A stretch of 64,000 nt of DNA from Pedobacter caeni (GCF_900129215.1 NZ_FQUQ01000002.1:496001-560000); one strand, 5' to 3'. Shown: positions 1 to 9,973, counted from the first letter of the stretch. Program-made: numbers and translations. Notes: generated by a model not told the origin, from the sequence alone.

Positions 1-1
1 T

Positions 2-853
2 GACAATACCTTTTCTATTGAAATCAGCGCCGGTGATGGTAAGTATAAGCTAAGTGGAGAAAATGGTGATGATTTCCCTAAAATCCCAACAGTAGAAAAT
101 GCTTCTTCTGTAAACCTGCCTGCTTCCGTATTAACTGAAGCAATTACCAAAACGATCTTTGCGGTGAGCAGTGATGAGTTACGCCCGGCAATGACTGGTG
201 TATACTGTCAGCTGTCTGAACAACACATTACTTTTGTAGCAACAGATGCACATAAACTGGTAAGGTACAGAAGAATGGACAGCAAAGGAGACAAATCTTC
301 TTCTTTCATCCTTCCAAAAAAAGCATTGACTTTATTAAAAGCAGCGCTTCCTTCTACAGAAGTAAATGTTTCTGTGGATTATAACGCAACAAGTGCCTTT
401 TTTAAGTTCGAAAATATCAACCTGGTTTGTCGTTTAATTGATGAGCGTTATCCTGATTATGAAGCCGTAATCCCTGCCAACAATCCGAATAAACTGGTAA
501 TTGACCGTGCTTTGTTCTTAAACACTCTACGCAGGGTGGTTATTTTTGCCAATAAAACGACGCATCAGGTCCGTTTAAAAATCAATGGCAGCGAACTGAA
601 CATCTCTTCTGAGGATTTGGATTTCGCCAATGAGGCACACGAGCGTTTAAGCTGTCAGTATGAAGGTGAAGATCTGGAAATCGGATTTAATGCCCGTTTC
701 TTAATCGAGATGCTGAGCAATTTAAGTGGTGAAGAAGTAACTCTGGAACTTTCTACGCCTAACCGTGCAGGATTACTGATCCCACAGACAAATGACGAAA
801 ACGAAGATGTGCTGATGTTGGTGATGCCGGTAATGTTGAACAACTACAACTAA
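2..853 (+). CDS. dnaN: DNA polymerase III beta subunit (sliding clamp), 3' part
   Basis: C-terminal part of the ring-shaped clamp that tethers DNA polymerase III to DNA. The reading frame is open from base 2 at the window edge, so the start lies outside. About 283 residues are visible, covering most of the second and all of the third clamp domain. Recognisable stretches include DFPKIP, a domain-2 segment with ELRPAMTGV, ATDAHKLVRY, and the C-terminal LVMPVMLNNY that matches the conserved (V/L)MP(M/V) end of DnaN. A rho-independent terminator follows 25 bases after the stop, so this is the last gene of its unit. Identification is firm; the missing N-terminus is only a window effect. Confidence 0.96.
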   Translation, partial: DNTFSIEISAGDGKYKLSGENGDDFPKIPTVENASSVNLPASVLTEAITKTIFAVSSDELRPAMTGVYCQLSEQHITFVATDAHKLVRYRRMDSKGDKSSSFILPKKALTLLKAALPSTEVNVSVDYNATSAFFKFENINLVCRLIDERYPDYEAVIPANNPNKLVIDRALFLNTLRRVVIFANKTTHQVRLKINGSELNISSEDLDFANEAHERLSCQYEGEDLEIGFNARFLIEMLSNLSGEEVTLELSTPNRAGLLIPQTNDENEDVLMLVMPVMLNNYN

Positions 854-877
854 AATTAAATTAGAATATATTCGAAT

Positions 878-907
878 GGCTTGGTTTTTGACCAAGCCTT
901 CTTTTTG
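878..907 (+). terminator. Rho-independent terminator of dnaN
   Basis: Perfect 8-bp stem GGCTTGGT/ACCAAGCC around a 5-base loop, followed by TTCTTTTTG. It lies just after the dnaN stop and before the start chosen for the next gene, which argues against the earlier upstream ATG at 876 as that gene's start. Confidence 0.9.
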
Positions 908-938
908 TAAAGTACTTTATAATCAAATTGTTATTGCT

Positions 939-1598
939 ATGAAAAAGATATTCTTTATCGGTCTGAGCTTAATCGTGGTGTTAAGTTCTTGCTTAAAAAC
1001 GCCAAAACCTGCTCCTGTTGGGGAAGCTAAATTGAGGTATGTACATGCCGCTTCCGGTGTTGCTTCTCAGAATTTTTTCGTCGACGGACAGAAACTTGGA
1101 ATGACATCAATTGTTTACGGGCAGACTTCTGCTTCATCTACAGTACAATCGGGTGGCAGAAACTTTGTTTTTGCTGACGAGGCTACCAATGCAGTTACTG
1201 GTGGCACTTCGGGATCCCTCGAAATCGGTGGTAATTATACGATCTTTTTGATTAAAGATCTGGAGCAAAAACCGGCAGCTTATGGAATTGGAGAGAACCT
1301 TACTGCTCCGGAAACAGGAAAAGCTAAAGTGAGGTTTATGCACTTCAATAGCTTTTTGAACAATTCTGTTAGCATTGGCATTAGCGGAGGCACTACTCCA
1401 TTGGAGCCCGCATTGGGCTTTGGGAAGATTACCAATTATTTTCAGGTACCTCCAGGTACGAAGTTTACGGTCACAGCAACAGGAGTTACCAACAGTCCGG
1501 AGATTGATTTTGGGATTGTAGCGGATAAAATTTATACCATATGGTTGGGTGGAAATGCATCTACCGATCTCAGAGCCTTTTACTACACATCAAATTAA
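939..1598 (+). CDS. DUF4397-domain lipoprotein
   Basis: About 219 residues. The ATG at 939 is preferred over the in-frame ATG at 876, because the latter lies inside the dnaN terminator and would put a long non-hydrophobic stretch before the signal peptide. From 939 the protein begins MKKIFFIGL and reaches a lipobox ending SSC at residue 18, so it should be lipidated and exported. The segment KLRYVHAASGVASQ and the later repeat-like KVRFMHFNS match DUF4397, a beta-rich domain common in Bacteroidota surface lipoproteins. No enzymatic residues are recognisable. The substrate or partner is unknown. Confidence 0.8.
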   Translation: MKKIFFIGLSLIVVLSSCLKTPKPAPVGEAKLRYVHAASGVASQNFFVDGQKLGMTSIVYGQTSASSTVQSGGRNFVFADEATNAVTGGTSGSLEIGGNYTIFLIKDLEQKPAAYGIGENLTAPETGKAKVRFMHFNSFLNNSVSIGISGGTTPLEPALGFGKITNYFQVPPGTKFTVTATGVTNSPEIDFGIVADKIYTIWLGGNASTDLRAFYYTSN

Positions 1599-1646
1599 TT
1601 TTACATTACTTAATAAATAACAGCATGGTTATTGCCATGATATTCT

Positions 1647-1654
1647 TAATTTTG
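1647..1654 (+). promoter_or_regulatory. Bacteroidota-type -7 box for the DedA gene
   Basis: TAATTTTG fits the TAnnTTTG consensus. It ends 17 bases before the TTG start at 1672, consistent with transcription starting just upstream of that codon. No clear -33 TTTG is visible. Confidence 0.45.
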
Positions 1655-1671
1655 GGCTTAATTTATACAAA

Positions 1672-2331
1672 TTGGAAATTTTCTCACAACTGGTAGATTT
1701 TATATTACACACCGATAAAGCTTTGGTAAAGCTGGTAAGTGATTATAAAACATGGACTTATCTTATTCTTTTCTTAATTATTTTTGCCGAAACCGGTTTT
1801 GTGGTGACCCCATTCCTGCCTGGTGATTCTATGCTTTTTGCAGTAGGTGCACTCATTGCCAAAGGAGGTACAGGTCTGGAAATCTGGGTCATGTTCCTGC
1901 TCTTAACTGTTGCTGCCATACTGGGGAACAGCCTCAATTACAGGCTCGGAAGCTTTTTTGGTGTAAAAGTGTTTAAAGAAGGAAATAAAATTCTGAAGCT
2001 CGAATATTACAATAAATCGCATGAATTCTTTGAGAAGCATGGTGGAAAAGCAATCATGTTTAGTCGCTTTCTTCCCATCTTCAGGACGATTGCACCCTTT
2101 GTTGCAGGAGTAGCGAAAATGCCTTTTGGTAGATTTACCTATTACAATGTGGTAGGTGGTATTGGCTGGATTGGCAGTTTATTATTTGCAGGTTTCTTAT
2201 TGGGACAGATTCCGGTGATCAGGGATAACTTCTCTATCGTGATCATCACGATCGCAGTAGTTACTTTTGCTCCGGTAATTTATGCCGCAATTAAAAGCAG
2301 GATTAAACCTAAGGATGTCATCGAGAGCTAA
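1672..2331 (+). CDS. DedA family membrane protein
   Basis: 219 residues, integral inner-membrane protein of the DedA/SNARE-associated family. Members are linked to membrane homeostasis and lipid-carrier transport. Family hallmarks visible are the ETGFVVTPFLPGDS segment (residues about 42-55), a G-x-x-x-G-rich region, and the FSRFLPIFRTIAPFVAGV re-entrant motif with paired arginines. Four to five hydrophobic segments are present and the length is typical. The start is TTG: no in-frame ATG lies nearby, and a TAnnTTTG box 17 bases upstream supports it. It converges on the next gene with only 13 bases between stops. The exact substrate cannot be read from the sequence. Confidence 0.92.
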   Translation: MEIFSQLVDFILHTDKALVKLVSDYKTWTYLILFLIIFAETGFVVTPFLPGDSMLFAVGALIAKGGTGLEIWVMFLLLTVAAILGNSLNYRLGSFFGVKVFKEGNKILKLEYYNKSHEFFEKHGGKAIMFSRFLPIFRTIAPFVAGVAKMPFGRFTYYNVVGGIGWIGSLLFAGFLLGQIPVIRDNFSIVIITIAVVTFAPVIYAAIKSRIKPKDVIES

Positions 2332-2344
2332 GGCTCACGCCCGA

Positions 2345-3283
2345 TCAATTGTCCTTTATCATAACTTCTTTGGTCTTCTTCAGCCCTTTTCCGGTCTGAA
2401 GAAGACCATTTTTTTGGACCAGGTTGCGCAATTCCGGCTGTCCGGCATCGATCCATGCCGAAAACCAGTAGGAACCGGTAGCCAGAATGGAAGCCCGCAT
2501 TTGTCTTTCCACCATATGGTTCATCTCCTCATGGTAGGCAGAGGAATAGCCTAACGAATATTGTTTGATCACCTGTTGGTTCCTTTTTGAGAAGCTGTAC
2601 TTCCGGTGAGCAGGGAGCCTGCTGCTGAGCCTTGCTTCGAGCATCAACACACTATCTAACAGACCATGACTATGACTGATGATCTTCCAGGCTTCCCGGA
2701 GCGGATTTTCTATATATGTGGCCTTTCCAACCCTGTAATTGTACTTTTCGGCAAAGAGCTCAGGTAAACGGCTTTCCCAGAAGGCATGAATGCCGTGTTG
2801 GTTGCTCAGCTGTCCGTTATGATTTTCCGTGGTATGCAGGGGTACATGTGCATCTGCGATATAATGTCCCAGATATGCAGAGTAAACGAGGATTTTTAAT
2901 GAATCCCTGTTTTTAAACGCATTGACCAGCTGATGATACGATTTTTGAATTTGCCAGGGCAGGGACCCATGAGTGTTCAGCCGGGCTGCACCATATTTTT
3001 TTAACGCATCCTTATACGTTCTGGGGATGCTGTCTATATGTGTTTCATAAACTTCTACATCCAGATAATGCCTCGCGGCTTCAGCAGAGTCCGCATAGCG
3101 TCGTTTGTCGGCGTCTACCGCATGATCACTGAGGTACCTGATGTTCGACTTGTAAAAAGTATTGAGGCCTTTATGGAGCGTAAATACTGCGAGATAGTTG
3201 ATTCGTTTATGGGCGTAGAATCCCCAGGAGCAACAGAGTATGGCTCCCGCACATAGCATTACAGAGATAAATAAGTACTTCAT
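2345..3283 (-). CDS. Zinc-dependent phospholipase C / S1-P1 nuclease-like protein
   Basis: 312 residues with an N-terminal signal sequence ending around CCS. The predicted mature protein would then start WGFYAHKRIN, and in this superfamily the N-terminal Trp and following His are metal ligands. Further likely ligands are in DHAVDADKRR, ARHYLDVE, and the long YLGHYIADAHVPLH...HG-HAFWE block, matching the trinuclear zinc fold shared by phospholipase C and S1/P1 nuclease. It is probably exported to the periplasm or surface. Whether it hydrolyses phospholipid or nucleic acid cannot be decided here. It is transcribed leftward, just downstream of hscA. Confidence 0.85.
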   Translation of the reverse strand: MKYLFISVMLCAGAILCCSWGFYAHKRINYLAVFTLHKGLNTFYKSNIRYLSDHAVDADKRRYADSAEAARHYLDVEVYETHIDSIPRTYKDALKKYGAARLNTHGSLPWQIQKSYHQLVNAFKNRDSLKILVYSAYLGHYIADAHVPLHTTENHNGQLSNQHGIHAFWESRLPELFAEKYNYRVGKATYIENPLREAWKIISHSHGLLDSVLMLEARLSSRLPAHRKYSFSKRNQQVIKQYSLGYSSAYHEEMNHMVERQMRASILATGSYWFSAWIDAGQPELRNLVQKNGLLQTGKGLKKTKEVMIKDN

Positions 3284-3317
3284 CTCTGTAAAACTATATA
3301 AACGAACCTACCGTTGG

Positions 3318-5177
3318 TTATTTATCTATGCTTTTCCCTTTCATGGCAGAAGATACTGCCACATCCATTACGCGCTCGGCAAATGGACGGGTAAATTCAT
3401 TCAGTTCATCGGCTTTTTTAAGGATCTCGTCCTTTTCTGCCTTTGCCAAAGCAGCTTTTAGTGCCTTGATATGTGTTCCGGTATCCGCGATTTCTGCTGC
3501 GGTCAGGAAGCTGCCATGCTTTTCAATAAAGCGCTCTGCAGTATATACCAATTGTTCACCTTCACTTCTGGCTTCAATCAGCATGCGTTGTTCCACATCG
3601 CTTTTAGCATGGGTGATGCTGTCGATCAGCATCTTTTCCACGGTATCGTCCGTTAGTCCATAACTTGGCGTGATGTCGATTTCCTGTTTTACACCTGATC
3701 TCAATTCTATTGCCTGGACGGTTAGAATTCCATCAGCATTGAGCATAAAATTGATGTCTACTTTCGGCAATCCGGCAGGCATCGCAGGAATGCCTTTCAG
3801 GTCAAATTCCGCTAGTTTCCTGTTTTCCTGTACGAGGTCACGCTCTCCCTGAAAAACAGAGATCTTCATGTTCACCTGTCCGTCAATAGAGGTGGTATAC
3901 TGTCTTCCTGCTTTTGTAGGAACTTTTGCATTTCTTGGGATAATCACATCCATCAGTCCACCCATCGTCTCAATACCAAGAGAGAGGGGAGTAACGTCCA
4001 ATAAAAGAATGTCGGAGCGGTTTCCGGCAAGGATATCGGCCTGGATAGCTGCTCCGAGAGCAACTACTTCGTCCGGGTTGATCTGGTCGTGCGGATAGCG
4101 GCCAAAGAATTCTGCAACCTGCGCTTTTACATATGGCGTTCTTGTCGAACCGCCCACAAGCACCACTTCATCAATCTCAGCAGCAGTTAATTTGGAGTCT
4201 GTTAAAGCTTGTTTACAGGAGTTCAGGGTTTCGGCAACTTTTGGCGCAATGAGTTGCTCAAAAGTCTGTTTATCTAAAGTACACCAGATGTCGCCAATCT
4301 GCTCATTAAACAGGTTCTGACTGCTCAGTGCTTTCTTTGCTTCTTCTGCTTTTAGCCTTAAGGACTGCATCAGTCCGGAATCCTGAGCCAGAACTGCTGC
4401 ATCCAGTTTATTTTTCTCTATCCAGTAATGAACGATAGAACGGTCAAAATCATCTCCTCCTAAAAAGGTATTTCCATTGGTCGATAAGACTTCAAAAATG
4501 CCGTTTTGTATAGATAGAATCGAGACATCAAAAGTACCGCCTCCAAGGTCATATACCGCAATTGTTTTCTGTTGATTGGGATCAAGACCCAGTCCGTAGG
4601 CGAGACTGGCTGCAGTAGGTTCGTTCACGATTCTTAATACATCCAGACCTGCCAGTTTACCGGCATCCCTTGTTGCTTGTCGCTGGCTATCGTTAAAATA
4701 AGCAGGGACAGTAATTACGGCACGGTTAACAGGCGTTTTCAACGCATGTTCAGCTCTTGCTTTCAGTTCTTTAAGAATCTCGGCAGAAAGTTCTATTGGG
4801 GTATAAAATTTATCACCGACTTTAATTTTTACCAGCGAATCATTTTCATCATCTATGATTTTATAAGAAAAGGTATCCTGATGACCGGCCACATCTTTAT
4901 AAGACCTGCCCAATAATCTTTTTACAGAAAAAATGGTGTTTGCAGGATCTGTGATTAAAAACTCTTTGGCTTCATTTCCTACAAGTGCATCTCCTTTGGC
5001 ATTAAAATATACCACTGAAGGTACCAATAAGCCCTTTCCGGTATCGTTAATTACCTGAGGTTTTTTATCAGGGTTAATAAAGGCCACCAGGCTATTGGTG
5101 GTACCAAGGTCAATGCCGACGATGATTTCTTCTTGTTGCAGGGAGCCTGTTGCCAGGTTAATGGATATCTTTGCCAT
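3318..5177 (-). CDS. hscA: Hsp70-family Fe-S assembly chaperone HscA
   Basis: 619 residues, cytoplasmic ATPase chaperone that delivers Fe-S clusters from the scaffold IscU to apo-proteins. The actin-like ATPase domain shows [13 protein letters not shown] (about 20-32), the linker region [14 protein letters not shown], and the [13 protein letters not shown] and [13 protein letters not shown] phosphate loops. The N-terminal extension before the first motif and the length near 619 fit HscA better than DnaK (about 635). The C-terminal lid is present. It follows the DUF3810 gene by 39 bases and may be co-transcribed with it. Ferredoxin and IscX, partners in the same pathway, are 23 kb away in this window; HscB and IscU are not seen. 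Confidence 0.85.
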   Translation of the reverse strand: MAKISINLATGSLQQEEIIVGIDLGTTNSLVAFINPDKKPQVINDTGKGLLVPSVVYFNAKGDALVGNEAKEFLITDPANTIFSVKRLLGRSYKDVAGHQDTFSYKIIDDENDSLVKIKVGDKFYTPIELSAEILKELKARAEHALKTPVNRAVITVPAYFNDSQRQATRDAGKLAGLDVLRIVNEPTAASLAYGLGLDPNQQKTIAVYDLGGGTFDVSILSIQNGIFEVLSTNGNTFLGGDDFDRSIVHYWIEKNKLDAAVLAQDSGLMQSLRLKAEEAKKALSSQNLFNEQIGDIWCTLDKQTFEQLIAPKVAETLNSCKQALTDSKLTAAEIDEVVLVGGSTRTPYVKAQVAEFFGRYPHDQINPDEVVALGAAIQADILAGNRSDILLLDVTPLSLGIETMGGLMDVIIPRNAKVPTKAGRQYTTSIDGQVNMKISVFQGERDLVQENRKLAEFDLKGIPAMPAGLPKVDINFMLNADGILTVQAIELRSGVKQEIDITPSYGLTDDTVEKMLIDSITHAKSDVEQRMLIEARSEGEQLVYTAERFIEKHGSFLTAAEIADTGTHIKALKAALAKAEKDEILKKADELNEFTRPFAERVMDVAVSSAMKGKSIDK

Positions 5178-5216
5178 AGTCTGGCAAATTTAGGAATGTT
5201 TTAAGGTTTTTTTGTG

Positions 5217-6317
5217 TTAAGGTTGTAATGTTTTGAGCTTCTGTCTTTGAATCAGCTCTTTTTTATGGATATTATACAACCAGATCACGATATCCTGGTA
5301 GCTGTCTGTACCCTTAGGCTGGTTGTTGAGCTTTAAAAAGCCATCCAGGGCGATTCCCATATAACCATACATATCACTGTTATACTTCTGCCAGAAGGCC
5401 CTTTCGGTCTTGAAATCTTTAATTGTTTCCGGATTGATGGTGGCATAAAGACGTTTATAGCCTTCAGGGGATTTGATCCTGATCTCAAATAAAATGCTTC
5501 TTAACATATTGTAAGCTGCAGAGTAACGGAAATTTTCATCTGTACTGTGGATGGCGGTCAGGTAACCGATCAGATTGGCTTCGTCTTCTCTTCCGATTCC
5601 GAGCTGGTGTGCAATCTCATGACAAGTCACAAAAGGCAGGGAAACGGCAGGCAGCCTCATGTTCACATTGGCTTCTCCCGAAAGGGGATTGTAATAGCCT
5701 TCTATGCCAATTTTAGTCACCACCCAACTGTTCAATACGGCTTTAACAGAAGGACTACGGTATTGGAAGAAAGGATGCGTATTTTTCATCAGGTCGTAAG
5801 CTGCTTTTGCTTTGCTTTCCAGCTCATCAATACCGTAGCTTTGTTTTTTCAGGTGTTCAAATGAATTCAACTGATCGATGAAATATTCACCCAGTAAAAT
5901 CAGCTCTGCAGTAGTGTATTTTTCGTTCGCGATCCCCAATTGTTTAGAAATGGAGGGACGGGAATAATTCAGCCCCCAAAGGATTTTAAAGACCAGGTAT
6001 AAGATCAAAAAGAAATTGAGCAACTGTAAAGGAACATTGATGCGGTCGGCAGCAAGTAGTTTCTTTTGAGAAAGCCTTTTGAAAAAAAGATAAATGCTCC
6101 TCAGCATATAGAGCACCAGCAGGAAGTACAGGAAATCTCCCAGGGCAAAAGGAAAAACAGCACTGATGAAACGCTGAATGACCGAACTTACAGGATAGAA
6201 ACCTTCAGAATAGACCTTTTCAATAAAAATGCTGTTCATCCCGGCGAGATAGATCAATCCCGACAGGAGGAACAGCAGGATAAACTGTTTGATTCGCGGT
6301 TTATCCTTTAATATCAT
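5217..6317 (-). CDS. DUF3810 domain membrane protein with HExxH motif
   Basis: 366 residues. About three hydrophobic segments occupy the first 120 residues, followed by a soluble domain containing HEIAHQLG and, just after, EDEANLIGYL. HExxH with a downstream Glu is the arrangement of zinc metallopeptidases, so a membrane-anchored protease is likely, but activity is inferred from the motif alone. Its start codon overlaps the dihydroorotase stop by one base (TAATG), indicating translational coupling in a leftward operon dihydroorotase-DUF3810-hscA. Confidence 0.85.
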   Translation of the reverse strand: MILKDKPRIKQFILLFLLSGLIYLAGMNSIFIEKVYSEGFYPVSSVIQRFISAVFPFALGDFLYFLLVLYMLRSIYLFFKRLSQKKLLAADRINVPLQLLNFFLILYLVFKILWGLNYSRPSISKQLGIANEKYTTAELILLGEYFIDQLNSFEHLKKQSYGIDELESKAKAAYDLMKNTHPFFQYRSPSVKAVLNSWVVTKIGIEGYYNPLSGEANVNMRLPAVSLPFVTCHEIAHQLGIGREDEANLIGYLTAIHSTDENFRYSAAYNMLRSILFEIRIKSPEGYKRLYATINPETIKDFKTERAFWQKYNSDMYGYMGIALDGFLKLNNQPKGTDSYQDIVIWLYNIHKKELIQRQKLKTLQP

Positions 6318-7651
6318 TACCTGTTGAAGGATAATCTTTTTCCAATTTCGTTGGTCATGAACTTGCCTTTTTGGTAAGCAAGGTTTCCGGAAACGATGGT
6401 ATGGGTGATCTCTGCCTGAAAGGTTTGTCCTTCAAAAGGAGACCATCCGCATTTGTACCATAGGTTGGCTCTGGTTACTTTTACCGGATCGTTCAGGTGA
6501 ACCAATACCAGGTCCGCCCAGTAACCTTCTCTGATGAAACCTCTTCTGTCTACATTGAAACAGGTAGCTACATTATGAGCCGTTTTTTCAGCGATCTGTT
6601 CCAGTGTAATTTTCTTTTGATGGTACATTTCCAGTAAAGCAGAAAGGGCATGTTGTACCAATGGGCCTCCCGAAGGGGCTTTCAGGTAAGGTTGCTCTTT
6701 TTCTGCGATGGTATGTGGTGCATGATCAGTTGCAATGATGTCAATATGGCCATCTAATACCCCTTTCAGGATGGCATCTCTATCCTGAGCTGTTTTTACC
6801 GCAGGGTTCCATTTGATCCAGTTGCCTTTTGCGGCATAATCCTGATCACTAAACCAGAGGTGATGTATACAGGCTTCAGCAGTAATTCTTTTGTCTTTTA
6901 ATGGGGTGATTGCATCAAAAAGGGCTACTTCCTTTGCTGTGGAGATGTGCAGGATGTGCAAACGGGTATTGTATTTTTTTGCAAGTTCTACAGCCATGGA
7001 GGAAGAGATGTAACAGGCTTCTGCACTTCTGATGAGCGGATGCATGTCTATGGTGATGTTTTCTCCATATTTCTCTTTGTAAGCTGCCATGTTCTCCCGG
7101 ATGGTTTTTTCATCTTCGCAATGGGTGGCAACGAGTATGGGGGCGTCTTTGAAAATGTTTTCCAACACCTTCTCATTGTCAACAAGCATGTTTCCAGTGG
7201 AAGAGCCCATGAATACCTTAATTCCGCAAACATTCTTCGGATCAGTTTTCAATACTTCTTCAAGGTTATCATTTGATGCACCCATAAAGAAGGAGTAATT
7301 CGCTAAGGAAACCTCCGAGGCAATTTTATATTTATCGGCCAGTAATTCCTGGGTTAACGTATTGGGTACGGTATTCGGCATCTCCATCCAGGAGGTAATT
7401 CCTCCGGCTACAGCCGCCATGCTTTCCGTAAAGATGTCTGCTTTATCAGTTAAACCCGGTTCCCTGAAATGGACCTGATCGTCAATCATCCCAGGAAAGA
7501 GGTGTAAGCCTTCCGCGTTAATTTCTTTTGCTCCTTCCGCCTGGATATTTGGCGCAATTTTTTCAATAAATCCGTCTTTAATCAGTACGTCAGCAACAAA
7601 GATCTGGCCTTCGTTTACCACTGAGGCCGCTTTTATCAGAATGGTGTTCAT
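6317..7651 (-). CDS. pyrC: Dihydroorotase
   Basis: 444 residues; cyclises carbamoyl-aspartate to dihydroorotate in pyrimidine synthesis. Amidohydrolase signatures: FPGMIDDQVHFREPG (residues 52-66), the probable carbamylated lysine in CGIKVFMGSS, ATHCEDE, LHILHISTAKE and the catalytic Asp in IIATDHAPH. The usual HxH metal pair is Q59-V-H61 here, a variant I associate with Bacteroidota dihydroorotases such as that of Porphyromonas, so it is probably functional. First gene of the leftward unit with DUF3810. Symbol pyrC is the usual one; class-I-like sequence features would also allow the name dihydroorotase without a symbol. Confidence 0.93.
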   Translation of the reverse strand: MNTILIKAASVVNEGQIFVADVLIKDGFIEKIAPNIQAEGAKEINAEGLHLFPGMIDDQVHFREPGLTDKADIFTESMAAVAGGITSWMEMPNTVPNTLTQELLADKYKIASEVSLANYSFFMGASNDNLEEVLKTDPKNVCGIKVFMGSSTGNMLVDNEKVLENIFKDAPILVATHCEDEKTIRENMAAYKEKYGENITIDMHPLIRSAEACYISSSMAVELAKKYNTRLHILHISTAKEVALFDAITPLKDKRITAEACIHHLWFSDQDYAAKGNWIKWNPAVKTAQDRDAILKGVLDGHIDIIATDHAPHTIAEKEQPYLKAPSGGPLVQHALSALLEMYHQKKITLEQIAEKTAHNVATCFNVDRRGFIREGYWADLVLVHLNDPVKVTRANLWYKCGWSPFEGQTFQAEITHTIVSGNLAYQKGKFMTNEIGKRLSFNR

Positions 7652-7677
7652 GACCTCAAACTTAAATAAAAAATTTG

Positions 7678-9585
7678 TTATTTACTTTTCCAGGTATTGT
7701 CCTTATCGTTTGCATCTACAAATATTCCTCCGTTAAGGTTGATCTCTGACACTGCCTTCTTCGCATTTAAAGAAATAACCGCTGCTTTTTGATTGGCTTT
7801 CCAAATGGCGGGTGTCTGATGAAACACTTCAGTAGTCCCATCATTATAGCTGAGTTTAACATCAAAAGGAACAGCAAAACCGCCGGTATTGCGAAGCGAA
7901 ATCTGATATTTTAAGCCTGTATTGCTCACTTTAGCAATACTCAGATCGATGTAATTGTTGCTGAAAAACCAGTTGTTCCAATACCAGTTCAGGTTTTGTC
8001 CCGAAACAGCATTGATGGTGTAGAAAAAATCCCAGGGAATAGGATGTTTGCCATTCCAGCGTTCCATATAGGCATGGAGCGACTTTTTGAAGGCCACATC
8101 GCCAAGCATGTCTTTCAGTGCTAAATACGCCAGGGAGGGCTTTACATAGGCATTGTTGCCATATCCGGTACCCGATACCTGTGTGGATAAGGAAATGATT
8201 GGTTGGTCTTCCTCAGTAGCAGGATCATAGATCCACCGGTTTACCCTGAATTTCTTATAATTATCATCCGCTTTCTTTTTACCCAGTTGTGCTGTTCCGA
8301 TCAGGTACTCCAGGGTCGTTGCCCAGCCTTCGTCCATATGGGCATACCTGGTTTCATTAGTGCCCATATAAAAAGGGAAATAGGTATGTGCAATTTCATG
8401 GTTCAGTACAAACTGGGAAAACTCCATATCAGGAGTACTGGAATCGTTTACCATCATCGGATATTCCATGTCGGCAAAGCCCTGAACGGCAGTCATCTTT
8501 GAGAAAGGGTAGGGAATACCCGGCCAATGATTTGAAAACCAGTCTAAAGCTTGTTTTGACCAGCCGGTTGCCTGTGCAAAGTCTTTCGCTTTTGCATCAT
8601 AGGCCGTTTGTACACTGGCTCGTCTGTTGGTTTTTGCATCAACCACCACACTTGAAGCATCCCATAGGTAATGGTTGCTCAGGGAAAAGGTGATGTCTGT
8701 GATATGTGCTGCCTTGAATTTCCAGCTGTTCCATTCCCGTTGTTGGGTCACTTGTCCTTTTGCCATTTCCTCCGCAGTAGCAATGGCAATGATGTCCCCG
8801 CTGGTATAAGATTTCTTTAATCTTTCTGCAGGAAGGGGTTGCAGGACTTCATCCGGATTCAGCAGATCACCGGTAGCCCATACCACATAGTTTTTTGGTG
8901 CTTTAACGGTTAGATGGTAATCATTGAAATCATTGTAAAACTCTGCGCGGTCGGTATGAGGAATCATATCCCAGCCATTGTAATCATCGTATACGGAGAT
9001 TCTTGGAAAGGCATAAGCCACAAAAAAGGTGGTACTGTCCAGCTGTCCTTCTCTTCCACTCTGTTTAGACAGGGGATAAGACCAGCTGATGTTGAAAACT
9101 GCGGTCTGACCAGGAAGGATGGCGCTCTTAAGTGGTACTTCTTCTACCGTACCCCAGTCTTTACTGTCTATTGTGTAATTTTGACCGTTTACTTCAAATG
9201 ACTTAATGTTCAGTCCGGCGCTGAGAAAATCCGGACTCACATAACCTGATCTTGGTGCCTCGGGCTTGTGCAGGTTGTTTACAAAACGGATGGCCACCTG
9301 ATGAAGGGTGTCGGGACTGTGATTGGTATATTTTATCATTTCTGTTCCCTCCACCATTTTGGTGTTCGGGGTAACCTGTATGGTCATGTCGTATTTCCCC
9401 TGGTTCTGCCAGTATTGTTTTCCCGGTTTGCCGTCTTTAGAACGGCTTCCTTTATCGTAAGCAGCCTTGATGTTTCGGGGAAGGTATAATTCCTGAGCTT
9501 GTAAAGTGGTGCTGGCAGTGATGATCAGCGCAAGGGTAGCAGGAAAACCAGTGGTCAGCAGGCGGAAGAGATTCTTTTTCATCAT
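7678..9585 (-). CDS. M1 family zinc metallopeptidase, exported
   Basis: 635 residues with a signal peptide ending near LQAQ. The catalytic zinc site HEIAHTYFPF plus the downstream Glu in MDEGWATTLEYL (E about 19 residues on) define an M1 aminopeptidase. The exopeptidase GxMEN-like position reads FADMEYPMM. A C-terminal beta-rich domain follows. It should act in the periplasm or outside the cell on peptides. It lies 26 bases upstream of the dihydroorotase gene on the same strand, but no shared regulation is evident. Confidence 0.92.
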   Translation of the reverse strand: MMKKNLFRLLTTGFPATLALIITASTTLQAQELYLPRNIKAAYDKGSRSKDGKPGKQYWQNQGKYDMTIQVTPNTKMVEGTEMIKYTNHSPDTLHQVAIRFVNNLHKPEAPRSGYVSPDFLSAGLNIKSFEVNGQNYTIDSKDWGTVEEVPLKSAILPGQTAVFNISWSYPLSKQSGREGQLDSTTFFVAYAFPRISVYDDYNGWDMIPHTDRAEFYNDFNDYHLTVKAPKNYVVWATGDLLNPDEVLQPLPAERLKKSYTSGDIIAIATAEEMAKGQVTQQREWNSWKFKAAHITDITFSLSNHYLWDASSVVVDAKTNRRASVQTAYDAKAKDFAQATGWSKQALDWFSNHWPGIPYPFSKMTAVQGFADMEYPMMVNDSSTPDMEFSQFVLNHEIAHTYFPFYMGTNETRYAHMDEGWATTLEYLIGTAQLGKKKADDNYKKFRVNRWIYDPATEEDQPIISLSTQVSGTGYGNNAYVKPSLAYLALKDMLGDVAFKKSLHAYMERWNGKHPIPWDFFYTINAVSGQNLNWYWNNWFFSNNYIDLSIAKVSNTGLKYQISLRNTGGFAVPFDVKLSYNDGTTEVFHQTPAIWKANQKAAVISLNAKKAVSEINLNGGIFVDANDKDNTWKSK

Positions 9586-9758
9586 TTGTATTCTTGGAGG
9601 TTTTAAGAAGCCTTAAACCCGGTTTTAGGATTGTGAATCCATAATCAATTGTATAGATATATAAAAGTACTGGTTTTATGATTTTCAAAAAGAATTGTCA
9701 TGATAAATAATACTTAGATTGGTATCGGTAACTTTAGTATGGAAGATAAGCATCAAAA

Positions 9759-9973
9759 ATGAGAAGAAACATTGCATTTTCATGGGTATTATTGCTCTTG
9801 TTCGTTGGGGTTTGCGTTCGGGCACAACAAAACACAGCAGGAAAACCGGTGGTCCCGGTTGCTGAAATCTCAAAAGACATCCAACACACCTCATTATCGA
9901 TAAAAAGGGGTTGATCGCCAAGGTGGTCACTGATGCAGAGGACATGATCAGGGCTTTAAACAAGGTTCCGTAA
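9759..9973 (+). pseudogene. Remnant of a TlpA/thioredoxin-like exported protein (internal deletion)
   Basis: An ATG at 9759 opens a frame with a good signal peptide (MRRNIAFSWVLLLLFVGV, then AQQ) that stops at 9912 after 51 codons. From 9881 a second frame reads PTHLIIDKKGLIAKVV and runs to a TAA at 9971. That is the usual C-terminal end of TlpA/AhpC-type thioredoxin-like proteins (PTxFLID-x-x-G-x-I). The CxxC-bearing middle is absent, so the two ends appear joined by an internal deletion that also shifted the frame. No insertion element is visible at the junction. Function is lost. Confidence 0.7.

Noticed and set aside
2282-2554. Plus-strand 90-codon frame overlapping the DedA end
   Set aside because: Lies opposite the zinc phospholipase gene and has no coding likeness.
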